From the NCBI GenBank assembly GCA_002384855.1, contig DGBP01000049.1:3578-67577 (forward strand): a stretch of 64,000 nt of DNA, read 5' to 3'. Source of the DNA: Nocardioidaceae bacterium UBA4001 (lineage in GTDB: Bacteria > Actinomycetota > Actinomycetes > Propionibacteriales > Nocardioidaceae). Position 1 is the stretch's first letter, and every line of letters starts with the position of its first letter. The position numbers and the translations under genes are program-made. Shown in pieces: positions 57,525 through 64,000 of the stretch. The notes below the pieces were generated by a model. It did not search any database. It saw nothing but the letters and a program-made list of their open reading frames with translations, and had not been told where the DNA came from.

Positions 57525-58760
57525 CTACCCAGATGCTGGTGGTCCGTCATGACCGGTTGGCGACTCGTCGAGCAGCATCTCGACGGCTCGTCGTGCCCCG
57601 TCGGTGCGGATCGTGCCGGCCACGGCTCGTGCTCGGGCGCGGGTCTCACCGGTGAGTGCCGTGGCTAGCGCGGTCGACAGGGACACGGTGGTCGGGGCCG
57701 GTCCGTCGTGGGCGGCGCCGATGCCGAGTGCGGCCACGCGGCTCGCGAAGTACGGCTGGTCGGCCATCTGTGGCACCACGACCTGGGGCACACCCGCCCG
57801 AGTCGCCGTGGTCGTCGTACCGGCGCCGCCGTGGTGGACGACCGCAGCCACCCGGCCGAACAACGCCTGCTGGTTGACCTCGCCGACCTCGAAGCAGTCC
57901 TCGCCGTCGTCGATCGCAGCAAGGCCGGCCCAGCCGCGGCCGAGGACGACGCGGCGCCCCTGCGCGCGGACCGCCTCGATGGCCACCCGCGCGAGGTCCT
58001 GCGGCGCGCGCAGGCTGCCGTAGCCGACGTACACCGGCGGTGCCCCCGCGTCGAGGAACTCCTCGAGGTCGGCCGGGAGCGGGCGGTCGTCCGGCAGGAT
58101 CCACGCCCCGGTCTGCACGACGCCGAGGGGAGCCGGCTCCTGCCACGGAGCCAGGACCGGGTCCGCCGCGAGCCACGGCCGGTCGCCCAGGACGAGGTCG
58201 CGGACGTCGTCGACCGGGGGCAGGCCCGCCTGTGCGCGGTGCGCGTTGACGAGCTCGCCGAAGAGGCTGTGGTAGTTCTCCCGGTCGATCCGGTCGAGCT
58301 CGCGGGGGTCGGTCACCTCCGCAGGGACCGGCCGGAGCGGGAGCGGCTGCGGCCGGTGGTGGGGGGACGGCAGGTAGATCGGACAGTAGCTCACGGCCTC
58401 GGTCCGGATGCCCAGCATCTCCCCGACCGACCGGGCCGCCGCCACCACCGACACCAGGCCGCTGGTGACCAGCGCGTCTGCTCCCTCGGCCGCGGGGGCG
58501 AGCACGTCGAACTGGGCGGCCATCAGCTCGGCGGCTCGCTTCGGCACGTCCGCCGGAGTGGGCGGCGTCGGCGCGTGCACCAGGTCGCGCACGGAGTAGC
58601 CGACCGGCACGAGGGGTACGCCGACCTCCGCCGCCCGCTCCTCACAGTCCGGCGGCGCGCACAGCGTCGCCTCGGCGCCGAGTGCCTGCAGCTGTACGGC
58701 GAGCGCGAGCATCGGCTCGATCCCGCCGCGGGAGTCATAGGTCGACAGCACCACACGCAC
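57525..58760 (-). CDS. GT1 (UGT/MGT-like) glycosyltransferase
   Basis: The 411-residue GT-B enzyme resembles macrolide/vancosaminyl-type transferases that glycosylate small molecules. The N-terminal domain starts MRVVLSTYDSRGGIEPMLAL. The donor-binding motif region is VVHHGGAGTTTTATRAGVPQ (about residues 313-332), followed by DQPYFASRVAALGIG. GTG at 58760 was chosen for GGAG at 6 bases; the frame runs open to 58811. It stands outside the polysaccharide locus, so an aglycone such as a lipid or secondary metabolite is more likely than a polymer. Confidence 0.85.
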   Translation of the reverse strand: MRVVLSTYDSRGGIEPMLALAVQLQALGAEATLCAPPDCEERAAEVGVPLVPVGYSVRDLVHAPTPPTPADVPKRAAELMAAQFDVLAPAAEGADALVTSGLVSVVAAARSVGEMLGIRTEAVSYCPIYLPSPHHRPQPLPLRPVPAEVTDPRELDRIDRENYHSLFGELVNAHRAQAGLPPVDDVRDLVLGDRPWLAADPVLAPWQEPAPLGVVQTGAWILPDDRPLPADLEEFLDAGAPPVYVGYGSLRAPQDLARVAIEAVRAQGRRVVLGRGWAGLAAIDDGEDCFEVGEVNQQALFGRVAAVVHHGGAGTTTTATRAGVPQVVVPQMADQPYFASRVAALGIGAAHDGPAPTTVSLSTALATALTGETRARARAVAGTIRTDGARRAVEMLLDESPTGHDGPPASG

Positions 58761-58962
58761 GGCGTGCTCCGTTCTCCGCAGGTCTTGGGCCCGGCGGCGA
58801 TTGTGGGGCACGACGGGGGCCTTGCCGCAAGACCCCCTGCCGGCTGTACCTTGGAGGTGAAGGGCCGACCCGGCGTCGACCCTTCGTCATGGGGCGAGCG
58901 ACACGCAAGCCTGAGTAGTAATACTGAGGCGCATCGGCTCGTTTTCGGGCACCGTAGTGGTC

Positions 58963-59370
58963 ATGAACGAGCCAGCTGTGCCGCTCGCGTTCCCCGCCCC
59001 ACCCTCGTCACGGTCCGAGCCGGTGGGGTGGGCGGTCGTGTTCGGGGTGGTGGCGAGCATCGCGGTCGCGCTCCTCGCCGGAGGGCTGCTGGTCATGGAC
59101 GCCATCACCTACGGGATCGCCGCCGTCTTCGCCCCTGATGCGCTCGCGGCGCCGGACGACGGCCGCTACCTGCTCGCACTCGTCTTCGGGGTCGTCGTCT
59201 GCATGGCCGGGGCGCCGGCCGTGGCCTGGGTCGGCTTCGGACGGGCGAGCCGCACCTGGCCGGCGCTCGTCCAGGGGCTGGCCGCTGCCGTGGTCGCCGC
59301 CGTCGCGTCCGTCTGCACGCTGCTCCTCGTGCTGGGGATCAACCCGGTCGACTTCGTGGCCGCCCTGTAA
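58963..59370 (+). CDS. Small four-helix membrane protein
   Basis: The 135-residue protein has a Pro-rich start followed by four hydrophobic helices (AVVFGVVASIAVALLAGGLL, LLALVFGVVVCMAGAPAVAW, LVQGLAAAVVAAVASVCTLL among them). No family recognised. ATG at 58963 is used; GTG at 58957 is in frame. It converges on the ornithine-synthase-like gene across a structured 143-base gap. Confidence 0.6.
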   Translation: MNEPAVPLAFPAPPSSRSEPVGWAVVFGVVASIAVALLAGGLLVMDAITYGIAAVFAPDALAAPDDGRYLLALVFGVVVCMAGAPAVAWVGFGRASRTWPALVQGLAAAVVAAVASVCTLLLVLGINPVDFVAAL

Positions 59371-59401
59371 CCCCCGCCGGCCCGGCCCGACCAACGACCG
59401 T

Positions 59402-59477
59402 CGGACATGCACATGTCGCCGTACGACGGGCGTCTCCCGCCTGACCGGACGCCCGGCCCGCCATACCTGCATGTCCG
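59402..59477. other. Nested inverted-repeat element between convergent genes
   Basis: Outer arms CGGACATGCA (59402-59411) and TGCATGTCCG (59468-59477) are perfectly complementary. Inside lie a second stem GGGCGTC / GACGCCC (59428-59434, 59448-59454) and an overlapping small palindrome GACATG-CA-CATGTC (59404-59417). It may be a bidirectional terminator or a mobile REP-like element. Confidence 0.55.
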
Positions 59478-59513
59478 TAGGGCGGGGGTGGTGGCCGCTC
59501 GACGGGTTCTCGG

Positions 59514-60683
59514 CTAGGTGGCGATCGGGTGGTGCGGGTGCTGCGGCGAGCGCCCCTGGAAGGTCAGGATCGCCGGGTTCTGGATGACCCCGTCCTGGAT
59601 CTCGACGGCGCGGCGGATCGTCGGGTGCTCCCGCCACGCGCTCGGGCCGGCGAGGACCGGGCCGACGAACGGCAGGATCGCCTCGCTGTTCACCCAGGTG
59701 GCGGACTTCCAGAGGTACGACGGGCTGTGGTCGACGGCGTAGTAGGTGACGTGGTCACCGACCGTGAACACCGGGTCCTCGAACGAGGTGGGCTTCGCCC
59801 AGCTGAACCCCATGCCCTCGTCGCAGGAGACGTCGACGACCAACGAGCCCGGCCTCATCGTCGGCAGGTCCTCGTCGGTCATGAACATCTCGGGCGAGTC
59901 GGTCTGCTGCAGCACGCAGTTCACGATGACGTCGTGCCGGGCGAGGAACTCGGGCACCGGTACGGCGCCTCCGTCGGTCTCCACCTGGGTCGCCCGACCG
60001 TTGACGGGGCGGCGGTCGAAGTGGAACAGCCGAGCGGAGTGGATCGGAGAGGCGACGGCTGAGACCTCGCGATGGGTGAGGACGTCGACGTCGTGCACGC
60101 CCAGGGAGTTCAGGGCCAGCACCGCGCCTCGGGCGGTCGCCCCGAAGCCGATGACCACGCCGTGCAGCGGTGGCCCGTAGTGGCCGGTGGCGCCGTTCAG
60201 CTGGAGGGCGTGCAGCACCGAGCAGTAGCCGGCGAGCTCGTTGTTCGCGTGGAACACGTGGAGGTTGAAGGACCCGTCACGGTTCCAGTGGTTCATCGCC
60301 TCGAACGCGATCAACGTCAGCCGCCTGTCGATGGCGACCTGGGTCAGCCGGTCGTCCTGGACGCAGTGCGGCCAGCCCCAGAAGACCTGGCCCTCCCGCA
60401 GCTGGGCGATGTCGTCGAGCATCGGCTTCGGGTTCAAGATCACGTCGCACTCGGCCACCAGCTGCTCCAGGGAGCCGAACCCCGCGACGTGCGCCCTCAG
60501 CTGCTCGTCGGGGAGGCCGAAGCGGTCGCCGTACCCCTCCTCGAGGAAGATGCGCTGCTGCAGGTCCGACGGGATCCGTCGCAGGTGCCCCGGGTGCAGC
60601 GGCAGACGGTGCTCGTTCTCCTTACGTGAGCTGGCGAAGACGCCCAGGCTCAGGCCGTCGTCCGCGGCGCTGTCGGACTCCAT
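59514..60683 (-). CDS. N5-(carboxyethyl)ornithine-synthase-like dehydrogenase
   Basis: This 389-residue enzyme belongs to the alanine-dehydrogenase / saccharopine-dehydrogenase-like superfamily. The start VFASSRKENEHRLPLHPGHL matches the substrate domain of N5-(carboxyethyl)ornithine synthases, which reductively couple ornithine and pyruvate with NADPH. A Rossmann segment GVVIGFGATARGAVLALNSL lies at about 177-196 and LVVDVSCDEGMGFSWAKPTS at about 281-300. It appears to be monocistronic. A specific substrate cannot be fixed from sequence. Confidence 0.8.
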   Translation of the reverse strand: MESDSAADDGLSLGVFASSRKENEHRLPLHPGHLRRIPSDLQQRIFLEEGYGDRFGLPDEQLRAHVAGFGSLEQLVAECDVILNPKPMLDDIAQLREGQVFWGWPHCVQDDRLTQVAIDRRLTLIAFEAMNHWNRDGSFNLHVFHANNELAGYCSVLHALQLNGATGHYGPPLHGVVIGFGATARGAVLALNSLGVHDVDVLTHREVSAVASPIHSARLFHFDRRPVNGRATQVETDGGAVPVPEFLARHDVIVNCVLQQTDSPEMFMTDEDLPTMRPGSLVVDVSCDEGMGFSWAKPTSFEDPVFTVGDHVTYYAVDHSPSYLWKSATWVNSEAILPFVGPVLAGPSAWREHPTIRRAVEIQDGVIQNPAILTFQGRSPQHPHHPIAT

Positions 60684-60776
60684 GACGATCCCCTTCCGTG
60701 CACGAACCGGCGCTGGGCCGGTCTCACCTCGTCACGCTACGCCCGCGCCGGGTCCGGGGACGCCCGGTTCGCGGTC

Positions 60777-61337
60777 CTAGAGGAACTCGTTCGGGTCGAA
60801 CTCGTCGATGGGGATGATGCGGACCCGCGGCAGCCGCTCGTTGAACGCGTGCACGTCGTACTCGAGGTCGAAGAACTCCAGGCCCTTGTCGGTCAGCTCG
60901 AGGAACTCGTGGTTGCGGAACTCGGTGAACCCCACGACGCCCACCCGCCGGCCGTCGAGGAGGTCGGCGATCTGCTCGACGAAGTCCCCGTCGTTGCTGA
61001 CGAGCTGGACGTCGGCCCGGCGGCGACGGAGCTCGACGAGGGTGCGCTGGATCGCGATGTCGACGACCTTCTCGCCGACGCCGCCGGAGAGGGCGACGGG
61101 CCGGTAGCCGATGGCCAGCAGGGCCTGGACGAACGACATCGGGAGCTCGTTGTTGGCGGCGAGGAAGAACAGCCCCTTCGCCGGCTGTCCCCATTGCTCC
61201 TGGGCGTGCTGCAGCAGGCGCTCCCACCGCGGCCGCTCCTCGGGGCGGGGTCGCCTACCGAGGATCGAGGTGCCCAGGGTGGCGTCGATGTTCTCCCCGT
61301 CGACGAGGACGTACGTAGTGCGCAGCTCCTCGTCCAT
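60777..61337 (-). CDS. NYN-domain (PIN-like) protein
   Basis: The 186-residue protein has the NYN nuclease-like layout: YVLVDGENIDATLG at the N-terminus (first acidic site), KVVDIAIQRTLVELRRRRAD (about 90-109) and QLVSNDGDFVEQIADLLDGR (about 111-130), which together place the clustered Asp residues of PIN-like RNases. No ribosome binding site precedes ATG 61337, so the message may be leaderless. It is probably an RNA-processing protein; partner unknown. Confidence 0.83.
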   Translation of the reverse strand: MDEELRTTYVLVDGENIDATLGTSILGRRPRPEERPRWERLLQHAQEQWGQPAKGLFFLAANNELPMSFVQALLAIGYRPVALSGGVGEKVVDIAIQRTLVELRRRRADVQLVSNDGDFVEQIADLLDGRRVGVVGFTEFRNHEFLELTDKGLEFFDLEYDVHAFNERLPRVRIIPIDEFDPNEFL

Positions 61338-61765
61338 AGGATGAGACTACGGCCGGTTCCGGTCAGGGGCACCCGATCCGGCCCATCGGCGCGGCGGCTG
61401 GGTTGCACTCCGTGGAGATGATGGCCGTGCGCGGCGACGAGCGGCCACGAGGACACCGCCCACGACGCGCGGGTCCTGGGCCTCGTCACGGCGGCGCTCG
61501 CCGTGGTGGGGTGCGGGCTGCTGGCTCTCTGGTGGCGACGGTCAGGCGCTCCACGGCACAGGTGAGGGGCGGCGGGCGCCCAGAACGGGTCGAAAGTGAC
61601 TAGCCGGACCACCCCATCCGCCGAGATTTAACTTGACGCATCCGTGCTATGGAGGTAGGCGACACCGCGGAGGATTCTCGGTCTAGGCGGGCTCCGACTC
61701 GTCCTCGTACTCGGCTCTGGTGGGCGGGCCGATGAGGAGTCCACAGGACTCACGGGGGCGCTCTC
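61338..61765. other. Intergenic region with possible degenerate membrane ORF
   Basis: No intact gene was seen. One frame around 61452-61564 reads ARVLGLVTAALAVVGCGLLA then WWRRSGAPRHR and a stop, a likely membrane-helix end, but without a start in frame, while the ATGATG at 61418 is in another frame. This may be a frameshifted small membrane gene. The AT-richer part at 61618-61680 should hold the promoter of the rightward genes. Confidence 0.35.
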
Positions 61766-62260
61766 ATGACCACACGGACACGACCCGGCGAGGTGGTCAC
61801 CCGCCTCGCGGACTCCTTCATGGCCGCTGTCTACGACTGCCAGCAGAACGGAGGCGGTCGTCCGCACTGGAGCCGGTTCTCGGGCATCCAGCACCCCGCG
61901 GCGGCGGCCTACGACGTCGAGGTGCAGGCCCTGATGAAGAGGTCGCGCTCACTGCGGGTGGCGCTCGGCAGGGTGTGTGCCCAGGGCGCGGCGCCGGAAC
62001 CGGCCACCAGGGCGCACTTCGTCGAGCTCCTCGAGCACGAGCTGGAGCGCACGCCGGCGCACGCACTGCGGTCGTTCGAGGCGCTGCTGGGGATGCTGGA
62101 CCTGCTCGAGGCCAACGGCCTGCCGCGTGCAGCCGTCGAGTCGCCCTACCGGGTGATCCTCGCCGACCCGCGCCTCGCGGTCGTCGTCAACTGGCAGGAG
62201 AGCGACGCCGAGGCGCGCATCCCCGTGCGGCTCGGGCCCCTGCCGTCACTGTCCGACTGA
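61766..62260 (+). CDS. Protein of unknown function upstream of nuclease-fold and patatin genes
   Basis: This 164-residue, mainly helical protein has no signal or membrane helix. Segments are VVTRLADSFMAAVYDCQQNG, HFVELLEHELERTPAHALRS and a beta end LAVVVNWQESDAEARIPVRL. No family recognised. GGGGGCG lies upstream of ATG 61766. The next gene starts 14 bases after its stop, so it heads a probable three-gene operon with an EEP-fold protein and a patatin-like lipase. Confidence 0.62.
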   Translation: MTTRTRPGEVVTRLADSFMAAVYDCQQNGGGRPHWSRFSGIQHPAAAAYDVEVQALMKRSRSLRVALGRVCAQGAAPEPATRAHFVELLEHELERTPAHALRSFEALLGMLDLLEANGLPRAAVESPYRVILADPRLAVVVNWQESDAEARIPVRLGPLPSLSD

Positions 62261-62274
62261 CCCTGGAGGACCCC

Positions 62275-63387
62275 ATGCCCTACTACCAGCGCCTCGCAGA
62301 GCTTCCTCCGGAGGACGGCCGACGCACCATCGACAGGGTGCTGGCGCTTCGCAAGGAGCTCGGGGCACAGGTGCCTCGCCGTTCCCCCCACCAGTTCCTC
62401 CTGGCGACGTGGAACATCCGCGAGTTCGACTCCCCCGCGTACGGCGACCGCGGGCTCGAACCGCTCTACTACCTCGCCGAGATCATCTCCCACTTCGACC
62501 TCGTCGCCGTCGCCGAGGTCCGCGCGGACCTCCGCGCCCTCGAGCGGCTGATGGGCCTCCTCGGCTCGCGCTGGTGCTACCTCGTGACCGACGTGACCTC
62601 CGGCTCGGCCGGGAACGAAGAGCGGCTGGCGGTCCTCTACGACTCCGGCACGGTGTCCTTCGGCGGCCTGTCGGGCGAGCTCGTCGTACCTCCGGCCGAG
62701 GTCAAGGACGAGCACGGACGGAAGGTGGAGGTCCCCGTCGGTCAGTTCGCGCGGACTCCGCTCCTGGCGGGCTTCCGGTCCGAGTGGCTGAAGTTCATGC
62801 TCGGCGTGGTCCACGTGCGGTGGGGCGACGGCAAGGATGCGCCCGAACAGGAGCTGCGCCTGCTGGCCGAGCAGCTCACCCGTCGCAGCGGCGCGGCGGA
62901 GTGGGCGGAGGACCTGATCCTCCTCGGCGACTTCAACATCGGCAGCCCGGAAGACACCGTGTGGGAGGCGCTCAGGGATCTCGGTTGGACGATCCCGCCG
63001 GACTTCGCCGCCGGCATCAAGGGCAGCAACATCGCGCAGGACAAGTACTACGACCAGATCGCCCTCAAGCCTCGGGAGCACTGGTTCGAGCTCTCCGTCC
63101 CGGGCAGCGACCGCCGTGCCGCCGGGGTCTTCAACTTCTACGACGTCGTGTACCGCGCCCTCGACTACGAGAGCTACGTGCCGCAGATGCTGGCGCACAA
63201 GCCGCAGGAGAAGCGGTCCAACTTCACCCATGACAGCAAGGGAAAGGTCCGCAGCGAGGCATCGCGGCGGCGCTGGTACGAGGACTTCTGGCGCACCCAC
63301 CAGATGTCGGACCACCTGCCACTGTGGGTGTCGCTGCGCAGTGACTACGCCGACGACTACCTCGCGCACGAGCTCGCGCGGGGCTGA
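62275..63387 (+). CDS. Endonuclease/exonuclease/phosphatase (EEP) family protein
   Basis: The 370-residue protein has the EEP fold in order: LLATWNIREF (about 42-51, metal Asn), LVAVAEVRADLRALERLM (about 78-95, metal Glu), LILLGDFNIGSPED (about 219-232, Asp/Asn) and the final MSDHLPLWVSL (about 344-354, Asp-His). It could cut DNA or RNA or hydrolyse a phosphodiester/phosphoester. No signal peptide is present, so it acts inside the cell. GGAGG lies 7 bases before the ATG. It lies between an unknown protein and a patatin-like lipase. Confidence 0.85.
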   Translation: MPYYQRLAELPPEDGRRTIDRVLALRKELGAQVPRRSPHQFLLATWNIREFDSPAYGDRGLEPLYYLAEIISHFDLVAVAEVRADLRALERLMGLLGSRWCYLVTDVTSGSAGNEERLAVLYDSGTVSFGGLSGELVVPPAEVKDEHGRKVEVPVGQFARTPLLAGFRSEWLKFMLGVVHVRWGDGKDAPEQELRLLAEQLTRRSGAAEWAEDLILLGDFNIGSPEDTVWEALRDLGWTIPPDFAAGIKGSNIAQDKYYDQIALKPREHWFELSVPGSDRRAAGVFNFYDVVYRALDYESYVPQMLAHKPQEKRSNFTHDSKGKVRSEASRRRWYEDFWRTHQMSDHLPLWVSLRSDYADDYLAHELARG

Positions 63388-63409
63388 TGTCGGTGAAGGG
63401 AGGAGAGAA

Positions 63410-64000
63410 GTGAAGAAGATCTTGTCCATCGACGGCGGAGGCATCCGCGGAGTGATCCCCGCGGTGATCCTGGCCGAGATCGAGCACCGGACCAGACGAC
63501 CGGTCGCCGAGATGTTCGACCTCGTCGCCGGCACGTCCACGGGTGGCATCCTCGCCCTCGGCCTCACCAAGCCGGGCGACGACGGGAGAGCGGAGTACGA
63601 CGCCGCGGCGCTCGTCGAGCTCTACGAAGGCGAGGGGGCCACGATCTTCCGTCGGAGCCCGTGGCGGCGCTTCATCGCGCTCGAGAACCTCCTCGACGAG
63701 AAGTACCCCGCGGACGGGCTCGAGGAGGTGATGCGGCGCTACTTCGGCGACGTCCCGGTGTCGCAGGCCCTGACCGAGGTCCTGGTCACCAGCTACGACA
63801 TCGAGCACCGGCAGCCGTACCTCTTCAAGCGCCACAAGGCACGGTCGGACCCCCGGCGGGAGTGGCCGATGTGGCAGGCCGCGCGTGCGACCTCCGCTGC
63901 ACCGACGTACTTCGAGCCGGCCGAGCTCCCGCTCAACCGCGGGAAGAGCCATCTCGCCCTGGTCGACGGAGGTCTCTACGCCAACAACCCCGCCATGTGC
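63410..64000 (+). CDS. Patatin-like phospholipase, cut by the window edge
   Basis: The first 197 codons are present. The oxyanion loop is ILSIDGGGIRGVIPAVILAE (about residues 4-23), the nucleophile Ser lies in DLVAGTSTGGILALGL (about 37-52) and the catalytic Asp in LVDGGLYANNPA (about 184-195). The opening is close to that of bacterial patatins including CapV-type effectors. The GTG start has GGGAGGAGAG upstream and lies 22 bases after the EEP gene. It hydrolyses acyl chains from membrane lipids. Whether it is a defence effector depends on genes beyond the edge. Confidence 0.87.
   Translation, partial: MKKILSIDGGGIRGVIPAVILAEIEHRTRRPVAEMFDLVAGTSTGGILALGLTKPGDDGRAEYDAAALVELYEGEGATIFRRSPWRRFIALENLLDEKYPADGLEEVMRRYFGDVPVSQALTEVLVTSYDIEHRQPYLFKRHKARSDPRREWPMWQAARATSAAPTYFEPAELPLNRGKSHLALVDGGLYANNPAMC

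Noticed and set aside
1..64000. tRNA, rRNA, riboswitch or CRISPR features
   Set aside because: No tRNA-like cloverleaf, rRNA stretch, known aptamer pattern or regularly spaced repeat array was noticed by eye; a covariance-model scan would be needed to exclude small RNAs.

Overview
The window is very GC-rich with strong G/C preference at third codon positions, dense operons with ATGA/GTGA overlaps, many GTG starts, Tat signals, a BTAD-type regulator and a DUF222-HNH gene behind a LexA-type box. Together these indicate a high-GC actinobacterium, most like Nocardioides or another Nocardioidaceae. That placement is an inference from gene style; no marker gene is present. No rRNA, tRNA, CRISPR array or insertion sequence was recognised.

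Region 1 (1-19.9 kb) is a cell-surface polysaccharide locus. A cytidylyltransferase end runs off the left edge. A tightly coupled plus-strand operon follows: glycosyltransferase, sulfotransferase, nucleotidyltransferase-like protein, flippase, nucleotidyltransferase/thymidylate-kinase-like fusion, phosphotransferase, CDP-glycerol-type polymerase, glycosyltransferase, and a Tat-exported glycosidase. A second paralogous glycosidase, a second sulfotransferase, a low-molecular-weight phosphatase, a Wzc-like tyrosine kinase and an O-antigen-ligase-type protein complete it. Next come a lipoprotein/membrane-protein pair and a SARP-like regulator. A CTTTACCTTG-type motif recurs in front of the second glycosidase, the lipoprotein operon and the regulator, suggesting a small regulon.

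Region 2 (20-33 kb) is rich in proteases and nucleases. It holds a leaderless M6 metalloprotease whose C-terminal domain is repeated as a separate 75-residue protein, followed by a small Lys/Arg-tailed protein. It also holds a secreted subtilase, an SOS-box DUF222-HNH gene, a secreted InhA-type protease, a K+ channel with RCK domains, and a decayed phosphotransferase.

Region 3 (33-54 kb) is catabolic: an alcohol dehydrogenase broken by a perfect 20-bp tandem duplication, an aldehyde dehydrogenase, a TRAP transporter operon with a GntR regulator, a LysR/MFS divergon, a second GntR regulator divergent from an MFS and tartrate-dehydrogenase-like operon, and a five-gene CoA-transferase / MmgE-PrpD / acyl-CoA dehydrogenase / MaoC-like hydratase / CitE-like lyase operon. 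The last set fits itaconate, mesaconate or methylsuccinate breakdown to pyruvate and acetyl-CoA. The same inverted repeat (GTRCGAC-N13-GCCGYAC) lies in two divergent promoters here.

Region 4 (54-64 kb) is mixed: SRPBCC protein, CYTH-CHAD phosphate-binding protein, uncharacterised proteins, a GT1 glycosyltransferase, an N5-(carboxyethyl)ornithine-synthase-like dehydrogenase, a NYN nuclease-like protein, and a three-gene run ending in a patatin-like phospholipase cut by the right edge.
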